Counted from the stretch's first letter, positions 36,183 through 45,059 are shown. The stretch is DNA of 64,000 nucleotides from Oscillospiraceae bacterium (GCA_015065105.1 SVQZ01000001.1:1-64000), one strand, 5' to 3'. Program-made: numbers and translations. Notes: a model not told the origin generated them from the sequence alone.

Positions 36183-38579
36183 ATGAACAGTAAAAAGACC
36201 GTTCCGAAGAAAAAGAAAACCGAGTTCAAAAGCGTTCGCGCAGGCGACGTATTTGGTGTTATCGGAAGAATATTCAAGATCATTCTCAGCGTTTTGATGA
36301 CCATACTTCTTATATGCTTGATCACAGGTACTATCGTTGGATTTACCTTCTTTGTATATTTGAACAACTACATTGAGGAGACCGTTGATATAACCGAGAT
36401 CACGGCACTTTCCACCGATCAGGATCTTACAACGAGAATATATTATATGAACTATACCGACCGTGCAAACCGTGTCGGAACTCCCGTTGAGATCGAAGAC
36501 CAACAGCTCTTCTCCAGCGAGAACAGAACGTGGGTCTCCTATGATTCCATGCCTACAGAGCTCGTTGAGGCGTTCATATCGATCGAGGACGAAAGATTCT
36601 GGGATCATAAGGGTGTTGACTGGAAGAGAACTGCCGGCGCTACCTTCTACTTTATGACGGGCAGAGCGAGCTACGGCGGATCTACTATTACCCAGCAGCT
36701 TATCAAAAACGTAACAGGTGAGGATGACGTTACCATCCAGCGTAAGGTCTCCGAGATAATGACAGCCCTTGAGCTTGAAAAGGAGCTTGAAAAGGAAGAG
36801 ATAATTGAGATATATCTCAATACCATCTACCTTTCCGAGCATTGCTACGGTGTTCAGTCTGCTTCTCAGGCATATTTCGGTAAGAACGTTTCAGAGCTTA
36901 ATCTTACAGAATGTGCGGCTTTGGCGGCTATTCCGAAATATCCTTACAAATACGACCCCTACGTTCATCCCGATTATAATAAGGACAGACGCGACGACGT
37001 ACTCTTCAAGATGCACGAGCTCGGTAAGATAACCGACCGTCAGTATGAGGAGGCACTCGAAACAGAGCTTGTGTTGAGCGAGGATATCACTGCAAACAAT
37101 TTAAGCGCGACCACATCCTGGTACACCGACGTTGTTATCGAGGATACCATAGAGCTTCTTATGGAAAACCTTGAAATAACAGAGGCTGCCGCAACACAGA
37201 TGCTTTATACGGGCGGTCTTAAGATCTATACCGTAATGGATCCCGACGTACAGAAGATACTTGAGGATTACTTTATAGACGACGCAAATTTCGCCAAGAT
37301 AAATCAAGGTGTTCAGCCTGAGGCATCTATGGTTATCACAGATCCCAAAACCGGCGACGTTCTCGGACTTGTGGGAGGCAGAGGTGAAAAGACACAGAGC
37401 CGTTTGCTCAACTATGCGGCTCAGACAACACGTTCACCCGGCTCTTCCATCAAGCCTGTTGCGGTTTATGGTCCTGCTCTTGAATACGGAGTTGTAAATT
37501 ACGGTACAATAATCAATGACAGCCCTTATTCGGGAAGATGGCCTGTAAACTATCCTGCGGGATACAAAGGCCCCACCACCATTCACGATGCAATAAGGCG
37601 TTCTGTTAATACCGTATCCGTTAAGGTTCTTAACAAGCTCGGACTTCAGGCATCCTATGAATTCGTTCATGACAAGCTTGGTATGGAAAGTGTTATTTAC
37701 GAGCGTACCACAAGTTCCGGTACAGTAATATCAGACCTTAACCTTTCTGCGCTCGGTCTCGGCGGTATGAACTACGGTGTAACTGTGCGCGAGCTTACGG
37801 GAGCATATCAGATCTTTGCCAATAACGGTGTGTTTACGGGCACAAGAACTGTTGTAAAGATCCTTGACAGTAAAAATAATATTATTGTTGATAATTCAGG
37901 TAAGCCAAATCAGGTCATGAGTCCTGCAAATGCGTCTATTATGACTCTTATGCTTCAGGAGGTTACCTCTACAGGTACTGCTTCAAGACTTACACTTGAT
38001 AACAAGATAGCTGTAGCAGGTAAAACGGGTACTACCTCGGATGACTGTGACAGATGGTTTATGGGTTATACACCCTATTACGTTGGCGGTGTATGGTTCG
38101 GTTACGCAATGCCTATGAGCTTGAACGGCTTCTCTGAAACAATGAGCCCTGCGCTTCAGATATGGGAAAACGTTATGCGTGAGCTTCACGAGCAAAAGGT
38201 ATTTACCGACGGCAATGGAAATCCCGTTGATTATCAGAAAAAGTTTGATTATGATGACGGCATCGTTTCTGCTTCTATCTGTTGTGAATCGGGTCTTCGC
38301 GCAACCAAGTATTGTGAGGGCTTTATCGAAACAGGATATTATGCCGCAGGCTCTATCCCTTCAAAATACTGTGACGAACATGACGAAGAAAACACAGAGC
38401 TTAACGAGGAGGATGAGACCGAAACCGACGAAAACGGCGATCCCATTACCCGTGACCCCGAAGATACCGATCCCGAGGAAACAAATAACTCTGATGAGAC
38501 CGATGAAGGCGGCGGTGATGAGGATACCTCTACCGACGATACTTCAGAGCCTGCACAGAATGACCCGGACCTCGAATAA
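36183..38579 (+). CDS. class A penicillin-binding protein (PBP1a-like)
   Basis: The product has 798 residues. It has a Lys-rich cytoplasmic start, a membrane helix at about 31-60, and a glycosyltransferase domain with SIEDERFWDHKGVDWKR and STITQQLIKNVT. The transpeptidase domain has SPGSSIKP (S-x-x-K near 421), SVNT and GKTGTTSDDCDRW. A final tail of about 65 residues is extremely acidic and Glu/Asp/Thr-rich. It polymerises and crosslinks peptidoglycan. ATG 36183 follows AAAGGATGG. Confidence 0.95.
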   Translation: MNSKKTVPKKKKTEFKSVRAGDVFGVIGRIFKIILSVLMTILLICLITGTIVGFTFFVYLNNYIEETVDITEITALSTDQDLTTRIYYMNYTDRANRVGTPVEIEDQQLFSSENRTWVSYDSMPTELVEAFISIEDERFWDHKGVDWKRTAGATFYFMTGRASYGGSTITQQLIKNVTGEDDVTIQRKVSEIMTALELEKELEKEEIIEIYLNTIYLSEHCYGVQSASQAYFGKNVSELNLTECAALAAIPKYPYKYDPYVHPDYNKDRRDDVLFKMHELGKITDRQYEEALETELVLSEDITANNLSATTSWYTDVVIEDTIELLMENLEITEAAATQMLYTGGLKIYTVMDPDVQKILEDYFIDDANFAKINQGVQPEASMVITDPKTGDVLGLVGGRGEKTQSRLLNYAAQTTRSPGSSIKPVAVYGPALEYGVVNYGTIINDSPYSGRWPVNYPAGYKGPTTIHDAIRRSVNTVSVKVLNKLGLQASYEFVHDKLGMESVIYERTTSSGTVISDLNLSALGLGGMNYGVTVRELTGAYQIFANNGVFTGTRTVVKILDSKNNIIVDNSGKPNQVMSPANASIMTLMLQEVTSTGTASRLTLDNKIAVAGKTGTTSDDCDRWFMGYTPYYVGGVWFGYAMPMSLNGFSETMSPALQIWENVMRELHEQKVFTDGNGNPVDYQKKFDYDDGIVSASICCESGLRATKYCEGFIETGYYAAGSIPSKYCDEHDEENTELNEEDETETDENGDPITRDPEDTDPEETNNSDETDEGGGDEDTSTDDTSEPAQNDPDLE

Positions 38580-38605
38580 CAAAAGAAATATTAATTATAT
38601 AATTG

Positions 38606-38635
38606 AAAAAACACGGTTTATTACCGTGTTTTTTT
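38606..38635 (+). terminator. terminator of the PBP gene
   Basis: AAAAAACACGGT pairs with ACCGTGTTTTTT around a TTATT loop and ends in a T run. It lies 26 bases after the stop codon. Confidence 0.85.
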
Positions 38636-38646
38636 ATTATATATTG

Positions 38647-38675
38647 TTGACAAATCGTTAATAATATTGTAAAAT
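38647..38675 (+). promoter_or_regulatory. sigma-A promoter of the Crh-like gene
   Basis: TTGACA at 38647-38652 and TAAAAT at 38670-38675 are separated by 17 bases. The start codon is at 38707 with an AGAGGGAAG ribosome site. Confidence 0.75.
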
Positions 38676-38706
38676 ATATATACAGTAAAGAGGGAAGTGT
38701 TTTTTC

Positions 38707-38940
38707 ATGAAAACGGTAAACATAAAGCTTTCTACAATTGAAGATATAAGATTACTTGTTGACAGCGCTACCGCCTGCACCTTTGATATCGAACTTACAA
38801 GCGGCAGCTATACTATCGACGCAAAATCTATCATGGGAATATTCGGGCTCGATCTCTCAAAGCCTGTTGCTTTAACGGCCTTTGGCGACGAACCCGATAT
38901 ACTTATAGATAAGATAGCTTCAATTATAATTTCGGAATAG
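38707..38940 (+). CDS. HPr-fold protein lacking catalytic His (Crh-like)
   Basis: The product has 77 residues. It matches HPr in length and in the Ser-46 region (DAKSIMGIFGLDL, compare KSIMGVMSLG in HPr). By hand alignment the GIHARPA active-site loop is replaced by TIEDIRL, so the phosphocarrier His-15 is lost while the regulatory Ser is kept. That is the pattern of Crh, a catabolite-control protein phosphorylated by HPr kinase. It probably regulates carbon metabolism rather than transporting phosphate, but this is inference. Confidence 0.75.
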   Translation: MKTVNIKLSTIEDIRLLVDSATACTFDIELTSGSYTIDAKSIMGIFGLDLSKPVALTAFGDEPDILIDKIASIIISE

Positions 38941-38993
38941 TTTGTCTCATATACGCATAGTTTATACTAAAATATAAATTGTGCGAGGTTAAT

Positions 38994-40133
38994 ATGAAAA
39001 AATTTTTCTCGGTTTTGCTGACTCTTTTGATGCTTATTCCCACAGGTGTAAGCTCAAATTGCACAGAGCTTAATATTGACAGCTCTATTCCAAGCTATAT
39101 TCTTATCGAAGCCAAAACGGGCAGAGTGCTTTATGAAAAGGAAGCTGATTCAAAGCTTTTTCCCGCCTCTGTTACGAAGGTAATGACAATGCTTCTTATA
39201 ATGGAAGCGATAGACAGCGGCAGGATCTCTTATGACGATATGGTAACTGCAAGCGCAAATGCAGCCTCCATGGGCGGTTCTCAGGTCTATTTAAAGGAAG
39301 GCGAGCAGTTTTCAGTTAGAGATATGCTTAAAAGTATATCGATGGCGAGCGCCAACGATGCCTGCGTTGCAATGGCTGAGCATCTTTGCGGCAGTGAGGA
39401 AGCCTTTGTTGAACAGATGAATCAAAAGGCTAAAGAGCTTGGAATGGTAAATACTAATTTTGAGAATACAAACGGTCTTGACGATACTGTAACCGAGCAT
39501 TATACTACGGCAAGAGATATTGCACTTATGAGCCGTGAGCTTATAAATAAACATCCCGATATCCTCACCTTTACCTCGGTATGGATGGACAGTGTGAGAA
39601 ACGGAGATTTCGGCCTTACCAATACGAACAGGCTCGTTCGGTTCTACAGAGGAGCAAACGGTCTTAAAACGGGATCTACCTCGAAGGCAGGATTCTGTAT
39701 ATCAGCTGCCGCCGAGCGTGACGGGATGCAGCTTATATGCGTTATAATGAAGGCATCCACAAGAGATCAGCGTAATGAAGCCGCAAAGAAGCTGTTAGAT
39801 CACGGGTTTGCAAATTTCGCCGCTGTAAGCTTTGAACCCGAGATCATAAGCAAGCAAAGAGTTCCGGGCGCTGAAAAGGAAACTACAAGCTTTTTTATCG
39901 AAGGCTGCGATGCGCTTACCGTAAAGGGCTCTCAGGCTAATATCAAAAGGGAATATAAGCTTAACAAAAATATAAAAGCACCCTTGAAGAAGGGTGACTG
40001 TGTGGGAGAGGTCATATACTCCCTTGATTCTGAACTTCTTTATAAGGGTAAGGTAGTTGCTCTTGAGGACGTTAACAAAATTACCTATATCGGACTGCTT
40101 TCAAGGTTATTTACAGAAATATTCGGAGGATAG
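38994..40133 (+). CDS. D-alanyl-D-alanine carboxypeptidase (DacF/PBP5 family)
   Basis: The product has 379 residues. A signal peptide (KKFFSVLLTLLMLIPTGVSS) is followed by the serine-peptidase motifs SVTK (S-x-x-K near 57), SAND and KTGSTS (near 225). The C-terminal beta domain (about 275-365) is present, with a weak terminal amphipathic helix. It trims pentapeptide side chains. I chose ATG 38994 over GTG 38979 because GCGAGGT precedes the ATG. It follows the Crh-like gene without a terminator. Confidence 0.93.
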   Translation: MKKFFSVLLTLLMLIPTGVSSNCTELNIDSSIPSYILIEAKTGRVLYEKEADSKLFPASVTKVMTMLLIMEAIDSGRISYDDMVTASANAASMGGSQVYLKEGEQFSVRDMLKSISMASANDACVAMAEHLCGSEEAFVEQMNQKAKELGMVNTNFENTNGLDDTVTEHYTTARDIALMSRELINKHPDILTFTSVWMDSVRNGDFGLTNTNRLVRFYRGANGLKTGSTSKAGFCISAAAERDGMQLICVIMKASTRDQRNEAAKKLLDHGFANFAAVSFEPEIISKQRVPGAEKETTSFFIEGCDALTVKGSQANIKREYKLNKNIKAPLKKGDCVGEVIYSLDSELLYKGKVVALEDVNKITYIGLLSRLFTEIFGG

Positions 40134-40166
40134 TCCGTTATAATAAATACACGGAGGATGTAAAAA

Positions 40167-41501
40167 TTGGCAATCAAGCTTAACAAAGGTTACCTTTCCG
40201 ATTTTGTTTCGGAGGCTGATATCTCAGCTATAAAGGGTGAGATCGTAAACGCACTTAATACTACAAAGGAAAAGACCGGTGCAGGATCCGATTTTTTAGG
40301 ATGGTACGATCTCCCATTAAGATATAAAACAGAGGAGTATAACGAAATTAAAAAAGCTGCCGGGCAGATCAAAAAAGACTGTGACGTTCTTATCGTTATC
40401 GGTATCGGCGGTTCATATCTCGGTGCAAGAGCTGCTATCGAGTTTATAAAGAGTCCCCTCTACAATTCACTCAAAAAGGATACTCCCGAAATTTATTTCT
40501 CGGGTAATAATATTTCTTCCGCGCAGATGAAGGAGCTTTTCGATATATGCGAGGGCAAGGACGTTTGCGTAAACGTTATTTCCAAATCGGGTAAGACAAC
40601 TGAGCCCGCTATCGCTTTCAGAATTTTCAGAGAATTTCTTGAAAAGAAGTACGGCGAGGATGGTGCAAAGGACCGTATCTACGTTACAACAGATAAGGCA
40701 AGAGGCGCGCTTAAGCAGCTTGCCGATCAGAAGGGATATAAAACTTTTGTAGTTCCCGATGATATCGGCGGCAGATATTCGGTTCTTACCGCTGTAGGAC
40801 TTCTTCCCATTGCCGTTGCCGGTTGCGATCTCGATGCTATCATGGAGGGTGCTTTACAGGCAAACAAGGAGCTTCTCACCCTCGATTATGAAAACAACTC
40901 ATGTCTTCAGTATGCCGCTATCCGTAATATCCTTTACAGAGGCGGTAAAAAGGTAGAGATAATGGCTTGCTACGAATCTGCTTTTGCTATGATGGCAGAA
41001 TGGTGGAAGCAGCTTTACGGTGAAAGCGAAGGTAAGGATGGCAAGGGTATTCTTCCCGATTCTGTTATCTATTCAACAGATCTTCATTCACTCGGTCAGA
41101 TAGTACAGGAGGGCGAAAGAAACATCTTTGAAACGGTTGTTGATATCAAGTCATCCAAGAACGAGGTGATCATACCCTTCGATGCAGAGGATCTTGATGA
41201 GCTAAACTATATTGCGGGTAAGACAATGCATGAGGTCAACCGTACCGCCACCGAGGCTACCGTTCTTGCTCATACCAGCGGTCTCGTTCCCAATATCGTT
41301 TTAGAGCTTGACGGCAGAAGCGAAGCTGACTTCGGTTATATGGTTTACTTCTTCGAGCTTGCTTGTGCTGTTTCCGGATATACTCTCGGAATCAATCCCT
41401 TCGACCAGCCCGGTGTTGAGGCATACAAAAATAATATGTTTGCACTTTTGGGTAAGAAGGGTGAAAAGTTCGACGAGATTCGTGCACAGTTGAAAAAGTA
41501 A
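40167..41501 (+). CDS. pgi: glucose-6-phosphate isomerase
   Basis: The product has 444 residues, the short Gram-positive form. VIGIGGSYLGARAAIEF (near 73), VISKSGKTTEPAIAFRIF (near 138), DDIGGRYSVLTAVGLLP and the late PFDQPGVEAYK motif are diagnostic. It interconverts glucose-6-P and fructose-6-P. The start is TTG at 40167, preceded by CGGAGGAT at good spacing, and no nearer ATG fits. Confidence 0.96.
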   Translation: MAIKLNKGYLSDFVSEADISAIKGEIVNALNTTKEKTGAGSDFLGWYDLPLRYKTEEYNEIKKAAGQIKKDCDVLIVIGIGGSYLGARAAIEFIKSPLYNSLKKDTPEIYFSGNNISSAQMKELFDICEGKDVCVNVISKSGKTTEPAIAFRIFREFLEKKYGEDGAKDRIYVTTDKARGALKQLADQKGYKTFVVPDDIGGRYSVLTAVGLLPIAVAGCDLDAIMEGALQANKELLTLDYENNSCLQYAAIRNILYRGGKKVEIMACYESAFAMMAEWWKQLYGESEGKDGKGILPDSVIYSTDLHSLGQIVQEGERNIFETVVDIKSSKNEVIIPFDAEDLDELNYIAGKTMHEVNRTATEATVLAHTSGLVPNIVLELDGRSEADFGYMVYFFELACAVSGYTLGINPFDQPGVEAYKNNMFALLGKKGEKFDEIRAQLKK

Positions 41502-41537
41502 TAATTTAAATAATATAAATATACGGAGGTATAAAAA

Positions 41538-41948
41538 ATGTTAAAATTTATTGTTGGCTTAAAGGGCGCAGGAAAAACAAAGGAAATCGTTGCATTGGCA
41601 AACGAGGCTTGTGAGGTTTCCAACGGTTCTGTAGTTTTCATCGAAAAGGGCAACAAGCTTATGCATGAGGTTACCCATAAGGTGCGTCTTGTAGATACAA
41701 AGGAATTCGATATCAATGATGCTGCTTGTCTTTACGGTATGGTTGCCGGTATGCTCGCAAGTAACCGTGATATCACTCATATATATATTGACTCCGCTCT
41801 TAAGATCTGTAACAATGACGTTGAGATGCTTACTGTATTGGCTGAAAAGCTCAATGATCTCAGCGAAAAGCACAATATCACAATAGTTGCTACAAATTCT
41901 ATCGATAAGGCAGATCTTCCCGAAGCAACTCAAAAATACGTTTATTAA
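41538..41948 (+). CDS. small conserved P-loop NTPase-like protein, unknown role
   Basis: The product has 136 residues. A Walker A motif GLKGAGKTKE lies at residues 7-16, and THIYIDSALK near 79 may be a Walker B-like strand. It has a RecA-like length and pattern but no further domain. A good CGGAGGT ribosome site precedes ATG 41538. It sits 36 bases after pgi and may be co-transcribed. I do not recognise a function; ATP binding is the only prediction I would make. Confidence 0.7.
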   Translation: MLKFIVGLKGAGKTKEIVALANEACEVSNGSVVFIEKGNKLMHEVTHKVRLVDTKEFDINDAACLYGMVAGMLASNRDITHIYIDSALKICNNDVEMLTVLAEKLNDLSEKHNITIVATNSIDKADLPEATQKYVY

Positions 41949-42100
41949 TAATCAAGTAAAAGCCGTCCTTCGGGACGGCTTCAGACTGTCGAAAAAGTCG
42001 GTCGGACGTGTGAAAGTAATTATTAATTAAGTACCACTCTCCGTCATACCGATATAAGATATTAAGAATTACCACTCCCAATAAAGCGCAATAAGCATTC

Positions 42101-42135
42101 AAACGCGGTGTAAACATTGAGTTTACACCGCGTTT
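42101..42135. terminator. 15-bp hairpin inside the intergenic element, terminator-like
   Basis: The AAACGCGGTGTAAAC arm pairs perfectly with GTTTACACCGCGTTT around ATTGA, and the sequence continues TTCACAC. It resembles an intrinsic terminator but may be part of the mobile-type element instead. Confidence 0.5.
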
Positions 42136-42255
42136 TCACACTTTTCCGCGAAAAGCCTCTCTACCTTACATAGTAAGCCTACGGAGACTTTTCACGAAAA
42201 CCTAAGCTTTCTTTTTCGAAGTCAGCAGCTTGTCGATAATTTTATCGACAAGCTG

Positions 42256-42283
42256 AAGCCGTCCTTCGGGACGGCTTTTAACC
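42256..42283 (+). terminator. right UUCG hairpin of the intergenic element
   Basis: The stem AAGCCGTCC-TTCG-GGACGGCTT (42256-42277) is followed by TTAACCTTTT. It is identical to the left copy at 41960-41981, which instead runs into CAGACTGTCG without a T run. One or both may end transcription from pgi and the P-loop gene. Confidence 0.5.
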
Positions 42284-42349
42284 TTTTAATCTTCTTTGCA
42301 TATTATGTTACAGAAGACAAATGTCTTATTAACATGAGGAGGAATAGCC

Positions 42350-43183
42350 ATGGCTGAAAATAGAAATACCGGTACCTCTCACGGTAATTGTAACGAAAAC
42401 GTTTGTATCGACTGTAACAGAATACTTGACAGCTGCCGTGATAAGGACTGCTTTGAAAACGTCAGAGTATATCTGAGCACCTTCGGACAGGATATTATTG
42501 AAAAAACGTCAAATATAAGAGTTAAAAAAACTAAGGTAGTATGGACATATCTCGGTTTGGAGCCTGTACAGTTCAACAGAGGGTTCTATTCGATAAACGT
42601 ACGGTTTTATACGAAGATCACCTTCGAAGCTTGTATTGCACCCGGTAAGGTACAGGAATTCGAAGGTATTTGCGTTACCGAAAAACGCGTTATCCTTTAC
42701 GGAAGTGAGGGCAACGTTAACATATTTAAATGTGAATCGGGCGAGCAGTGCTTCTGTAAATGTCCCGGAAGCGATATGCAATACACAAACGCACCAACCG
42801 TTGTATGTGAGGTTACCGATCCCATTGCTCTCGGTGTAAAGGTAGCAAAGGATGAGATAAACTGCTGTAACTGCTGTTGTTCTGTTGAGGATATACCCAA
42901 AAGAGTTTGCGATTGTCTTGACTGCAGTCTCTGTGAGGACGATTTTGACATGAAGAAGCTTTATATTTCTCTTGGATTTTTCTCTGTTATAAGAATAGAA
43001 AGACCTGCCCAGTATATGATCAGCGCAAGAGAATATACCGTACCCGAAAAGGTATGTGTTGAAACAAACGAAGAGGATCCGTGCTCTACCTTTGCAAAGA
43101 TGAGTTTTCCGATAAATGAATTTTATCCGCCCTCCTACCGTGACCTTAGCGGCGGTATAGGATGCGGTTGTACAAACAAATAA
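42350..43183 (+). CDS. Cys-rich conserved protein, possible spore or surface component
   Basis: The product has 277 residues. I do not recognise a characterised family. It has about 25 cysteines, clustered at 14-37 (NCNENVCIDCNRI), 136-142 (CFCKC), 170-178 (NCCNCCCS), 191-203 (CDCLDCSLC) and the C-terminus (IGCGCTNK). Between them lie soluble beta-rich segments with many aromatic and charged residues. No signal peptide or membrane helix is visible. Cysteine content and the spore-forming background suggest a crosslinked coat-like protein; metal binding is the alternative. ATG 42350 has a strong AGGAGGAA site. Confidence 0.65.
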   Translation: MAENRNTGTSHGNCNENVCIDCNRILDSCRDKDCFENVRVYLSTFGQDIIEKTSNIRVKKTKVVWTYLGLEPVQFNRGFYSINVRFYTKITFEACIAPGKVQEFEGICVTEKRVILYGSEGNVNIFKCESGEQCFCKCPGSDMQYTNAPTVVCEVTDPIALGVKVAKDEINCCNCCCSVEDIPKRVCDCLDCSLCEDDFDMKKLYISLGFFSVIRIERPAQYMISAREYTVPEKVCVETNEEDPCSTFAKMSFPINEFYPPSYRDLSGGIGCGCTNK

Positions 43184-43389
43184 CGCGATTCAATATTAGC
43201 TTTGACGGCGCAAGCGGTTCGTATAAAACGGTAAATAAAGCCTTATAGTACGATAAAAACGGTGTGATTTATATTCACACCGTTTGTTTATTTATAGGAA
43301 ACAGCTCCACTTCATGTGAGCTGTTTACATCAAGGAACGGAGCGTGATTCGACTCGCCCGGCGTCGCATTTTAACACTGTAATATACTG
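43184..43389. other. intergenic stretch with two hairpins
   Basis: No gene is seen. The stem AAACGGTGTGA/TCACACCGTTT at 43257-43285 looks like the terminator of the Cys-rich gene. A second hairpin at 43299-43326 (AAACAGCTC/GAGCTGTTT) may end the converging methyltransferase gene. The remaining GC-richer piece near 43335-43372 is unexplained. Confidence 0.55.
43257..43289 (+). terminator. terminator after the Cys-rich protein gene
   Basis: An 11-bp stem (43257-43267 with 43275-43285) is followed by GTTTATTTAT, a modest T-rich tail. Confidence 0.65.
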
Positions 43390-44166
43390 TTATTTAAGGT
43401 TTTGACGCATTATTTCAAAGGCAAGGATCGATGCTGCGCTCGCGGCGGAAAGTGCATTGTTAAATTCACCCTTATAGTCGAGACGAACGATTTTATCGGC
43501 TTTTGAAAGCAGAGCGGACGTAATACCTCTTTTTTCACCGCCGACAATGAGAAATAACGGATATTTAAGCTCTGTCTCATATACGGAAACGGAGTTTTTT
43601 ATATCCGAGCAAATTACCGAATAGCCTTTATTTCTAAATATGTTAACGGCATTTGAACCGTCGCAGATATAGATATCGGTTACTTCACTTGCGCCTGCGG
43701 ATGCTCTGCAAACCACACCTGCGGCACTCATCCAGTTACGGGGTGATAAAATTATACCGTCTGCACCTGCGGCATAAAGACTTCTGAGAGCATAACCGAA
43801 GTTATAGGGGTCCTCGATTCCCTCGATCATCACGTAGAAGCCGTTTTCTTTGAGCTTTGTTTCGTTTGTAAGCTGTGGTATGGTGCGTTCGCTTGCTTCA
43901 CATATAAGTCCGCCGTGGCTGTTTCCTAAGGTGAGGGAATCGAGCTCTTCGTCGGGTATTACTTCAATGGTGTAGCCTAAATCATAGGAGCGGGCTTTGA
44001 TATAAGAAAGCTCCTTTCCTCTTTTTGAGGTTTTACTTTCGCTTACATATACCTTTGTTATCTTTCTGTCCGAAACAGCTTTATCCTGTGCGTTTATAAG
44101 GGATCTTATAGATACCATTCCCTCGAATATATTGCTTTTTATAAATTTACTTTCTTCTTTTTTCAT
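43390..44166 (-). CDS. SpoU/TrmH-family RNA 2'-O-methyltransferase
   Basis: The product has 258 residues. The N-terminal substrate-binding part (ISIRSLI..KVYVSES-type) precedes the SPOUT knot: MIEGIEDPYNFGYALRSLYA (motif 1, near 125), IVGGEKRGITSALLSKAD (motif 2) and LDYKGEFNNALSAASAASIL (motif 3, Asn in place of the usual Ser-Leu-Asn context). It methylates a ribose in tRNA or rRNA; the exact target is not readable. ATG 44166 was chosen because the next start upstream would run through the ppx gene. It overlaps ppx by 4 bases. Confidence 0.85.
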   Translation of the reverse strand: MKKEESKFIKSNIFEGMVSIRSLINAQDKAVSDRKITKVYVSESKTSKRGKELSYIKARSYDLGYTIEVIPDEELDSLTLGNSHGGLICEASERTIPQLTNETKLKENGFYVMIEGIEDPYNFGYALRSLYAAGADGIILSPRNWMSAAGVVCRASAGASEVTDIYICDGSNAVNIFRNKGYSVICSDIKNSVSVYETELKYPLFLIVGGEKRGITSALLSKADKIVRLDYKGEFNNALSAASAASILAFEIMRQNLK

Positions 44167-45059
44167 CTTTCTTCCTCTTTTTCGAGTATGCGGTAGATAT
44201 AACCCGAACGTATTCCGTCCTTTGATATATATATCTTTTCGGGACTGACTATATCTGCTACGGTCAACAGCGCACACATACCCGGCAGTATCGTTTCTAC
44301 TCTTGCGGGAATATGCTCCTCCAGGAGCCTTATCTTATCCTCTGAAGGATCTCTGAAGAATTCGTAAAGACTGCGAAAGCCTTCCTTGGTGAAATGGCCG
44401 TTATATTCAAAGCCGCATTTCAAAGCAAGCTTTTCTATTGCCGTTCCCGTTCCGCCGATAATGCATAGCGTATCGGACGATCTTATCCAAGGATAAGCTC
44501 CAAGCTCTTTTCTGATAAAGCTGTCGATCTTGTTTTCCTCTGATAAAGAAGGGAATCTACTCTTAACAAATTTCTTTTTCAACCAAAGACACCCGAATTT
44601 AAAGGAATTGAGCTCAATGGGATGAGAATCTTCATAGGATAGAATTTCGGTACTGCCGCCGCCCATATCAGCCATAATACCTTGAGTATAAGAAGAGGTA
44701 TTTTTGATGAATCCTTTAAAGCTTAGGAGCGCTTCATCCCTGCCCGGGATAAGATCGATATATATATCCGTTAATTGCTTTACATTTTCTTTTATTTCAT
44801 CGAGATTAGACGCCTTACGAAGGCTTTCTGTGGCAAAGCAGAAGGGAAGAGTGTTGTATGCTTTGCATTCCGATTTAAAGTGACTGAGGGTTTCACAGAG
44901 CAGAATGATATCCTCCTTTGGTAATACCCCCTCCTTTATTCTCGCTATTATACCTAATTGTCTTGAAACAAAGCCTTTTGAGACAAGCTTATTTTCGATA
45001 TATTCGAATATTTCACATTTTACGGTATTTGAGCCTATATCTATTACCGAATAATACAT
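44163..45059 (-). CDS. Ppx/GppA phosphatase family protein
   Basis: The product has 298 residues. It is an ASKHA-fold enzyme: YSVIDIGSNTVKCEIFE at the N-terminus, MADMGGGSTEILSY near 130 and CIIGGTGTAIEKLA near 205. Family members hydrolyse polyphosphate or pppGpp. This is a short form without the C-terminal HD domain seen in longer GppA/Ppx. It is divergent from sigK with only 38 bases between starts. Confidence 0.88.
   Translation of the reverse strand: MYYSVIDIGSNTVKCEIFEYIENKLVSKGFVSRQLGIIARIKEGVLPKEDIILLCETLSHFKSECKAYNTLPFCFATESLRKASNLDEIKENVKQLTDIYIDLIPGRDEALLSFKGFIKNTSSYTQGIMADMGGGSTEILSYEDSHPIELNSFKFGCLWLKKKFVKSRFPSLSEENKIDSFIRKELGAYPWIRSSDTLCIIGGTGTAIEKLALKCGFEYNGHFTKEGFRSLYEFFRDPSEDKIRLLEEHIPARVETILPGMCALLTVADIVSPEKIYISKDGIRSGYIYRILEKEEER

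Larger units (their letters stand above)
41949..42349. repeat. hairpin-rich MITE-like intergenic element
   Basis: This 401-base gap has no credible gene. Two identical UUCG hairpins, stem AAGCCGTCC/GGACGGCTT, lie at 41960-41981 and 42256-42277. With adjoining bases they form terminal inverted repeats of about 33 bp (41960-41992 versus 42277-42245). Inside are two more strong hairpins: 15 bp at 42101-42135 and 13 bp at 42226-42255. Direct target duplications were not clear. Confidence 0.65.

Noticed and set aside
41899..42117. 72-codon minus-strand frame in the MITE-like element
   Set aside because: It overlaps the end of the P-loop gene and the hairpins, lacks a ribosome site and is better explained as a relic or chance frame in a repeat.
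43340..43372. tRNA-like TTCGACT motif
   Set aside because: No T-stem pairing or cloverleaf arms can be formed around it.
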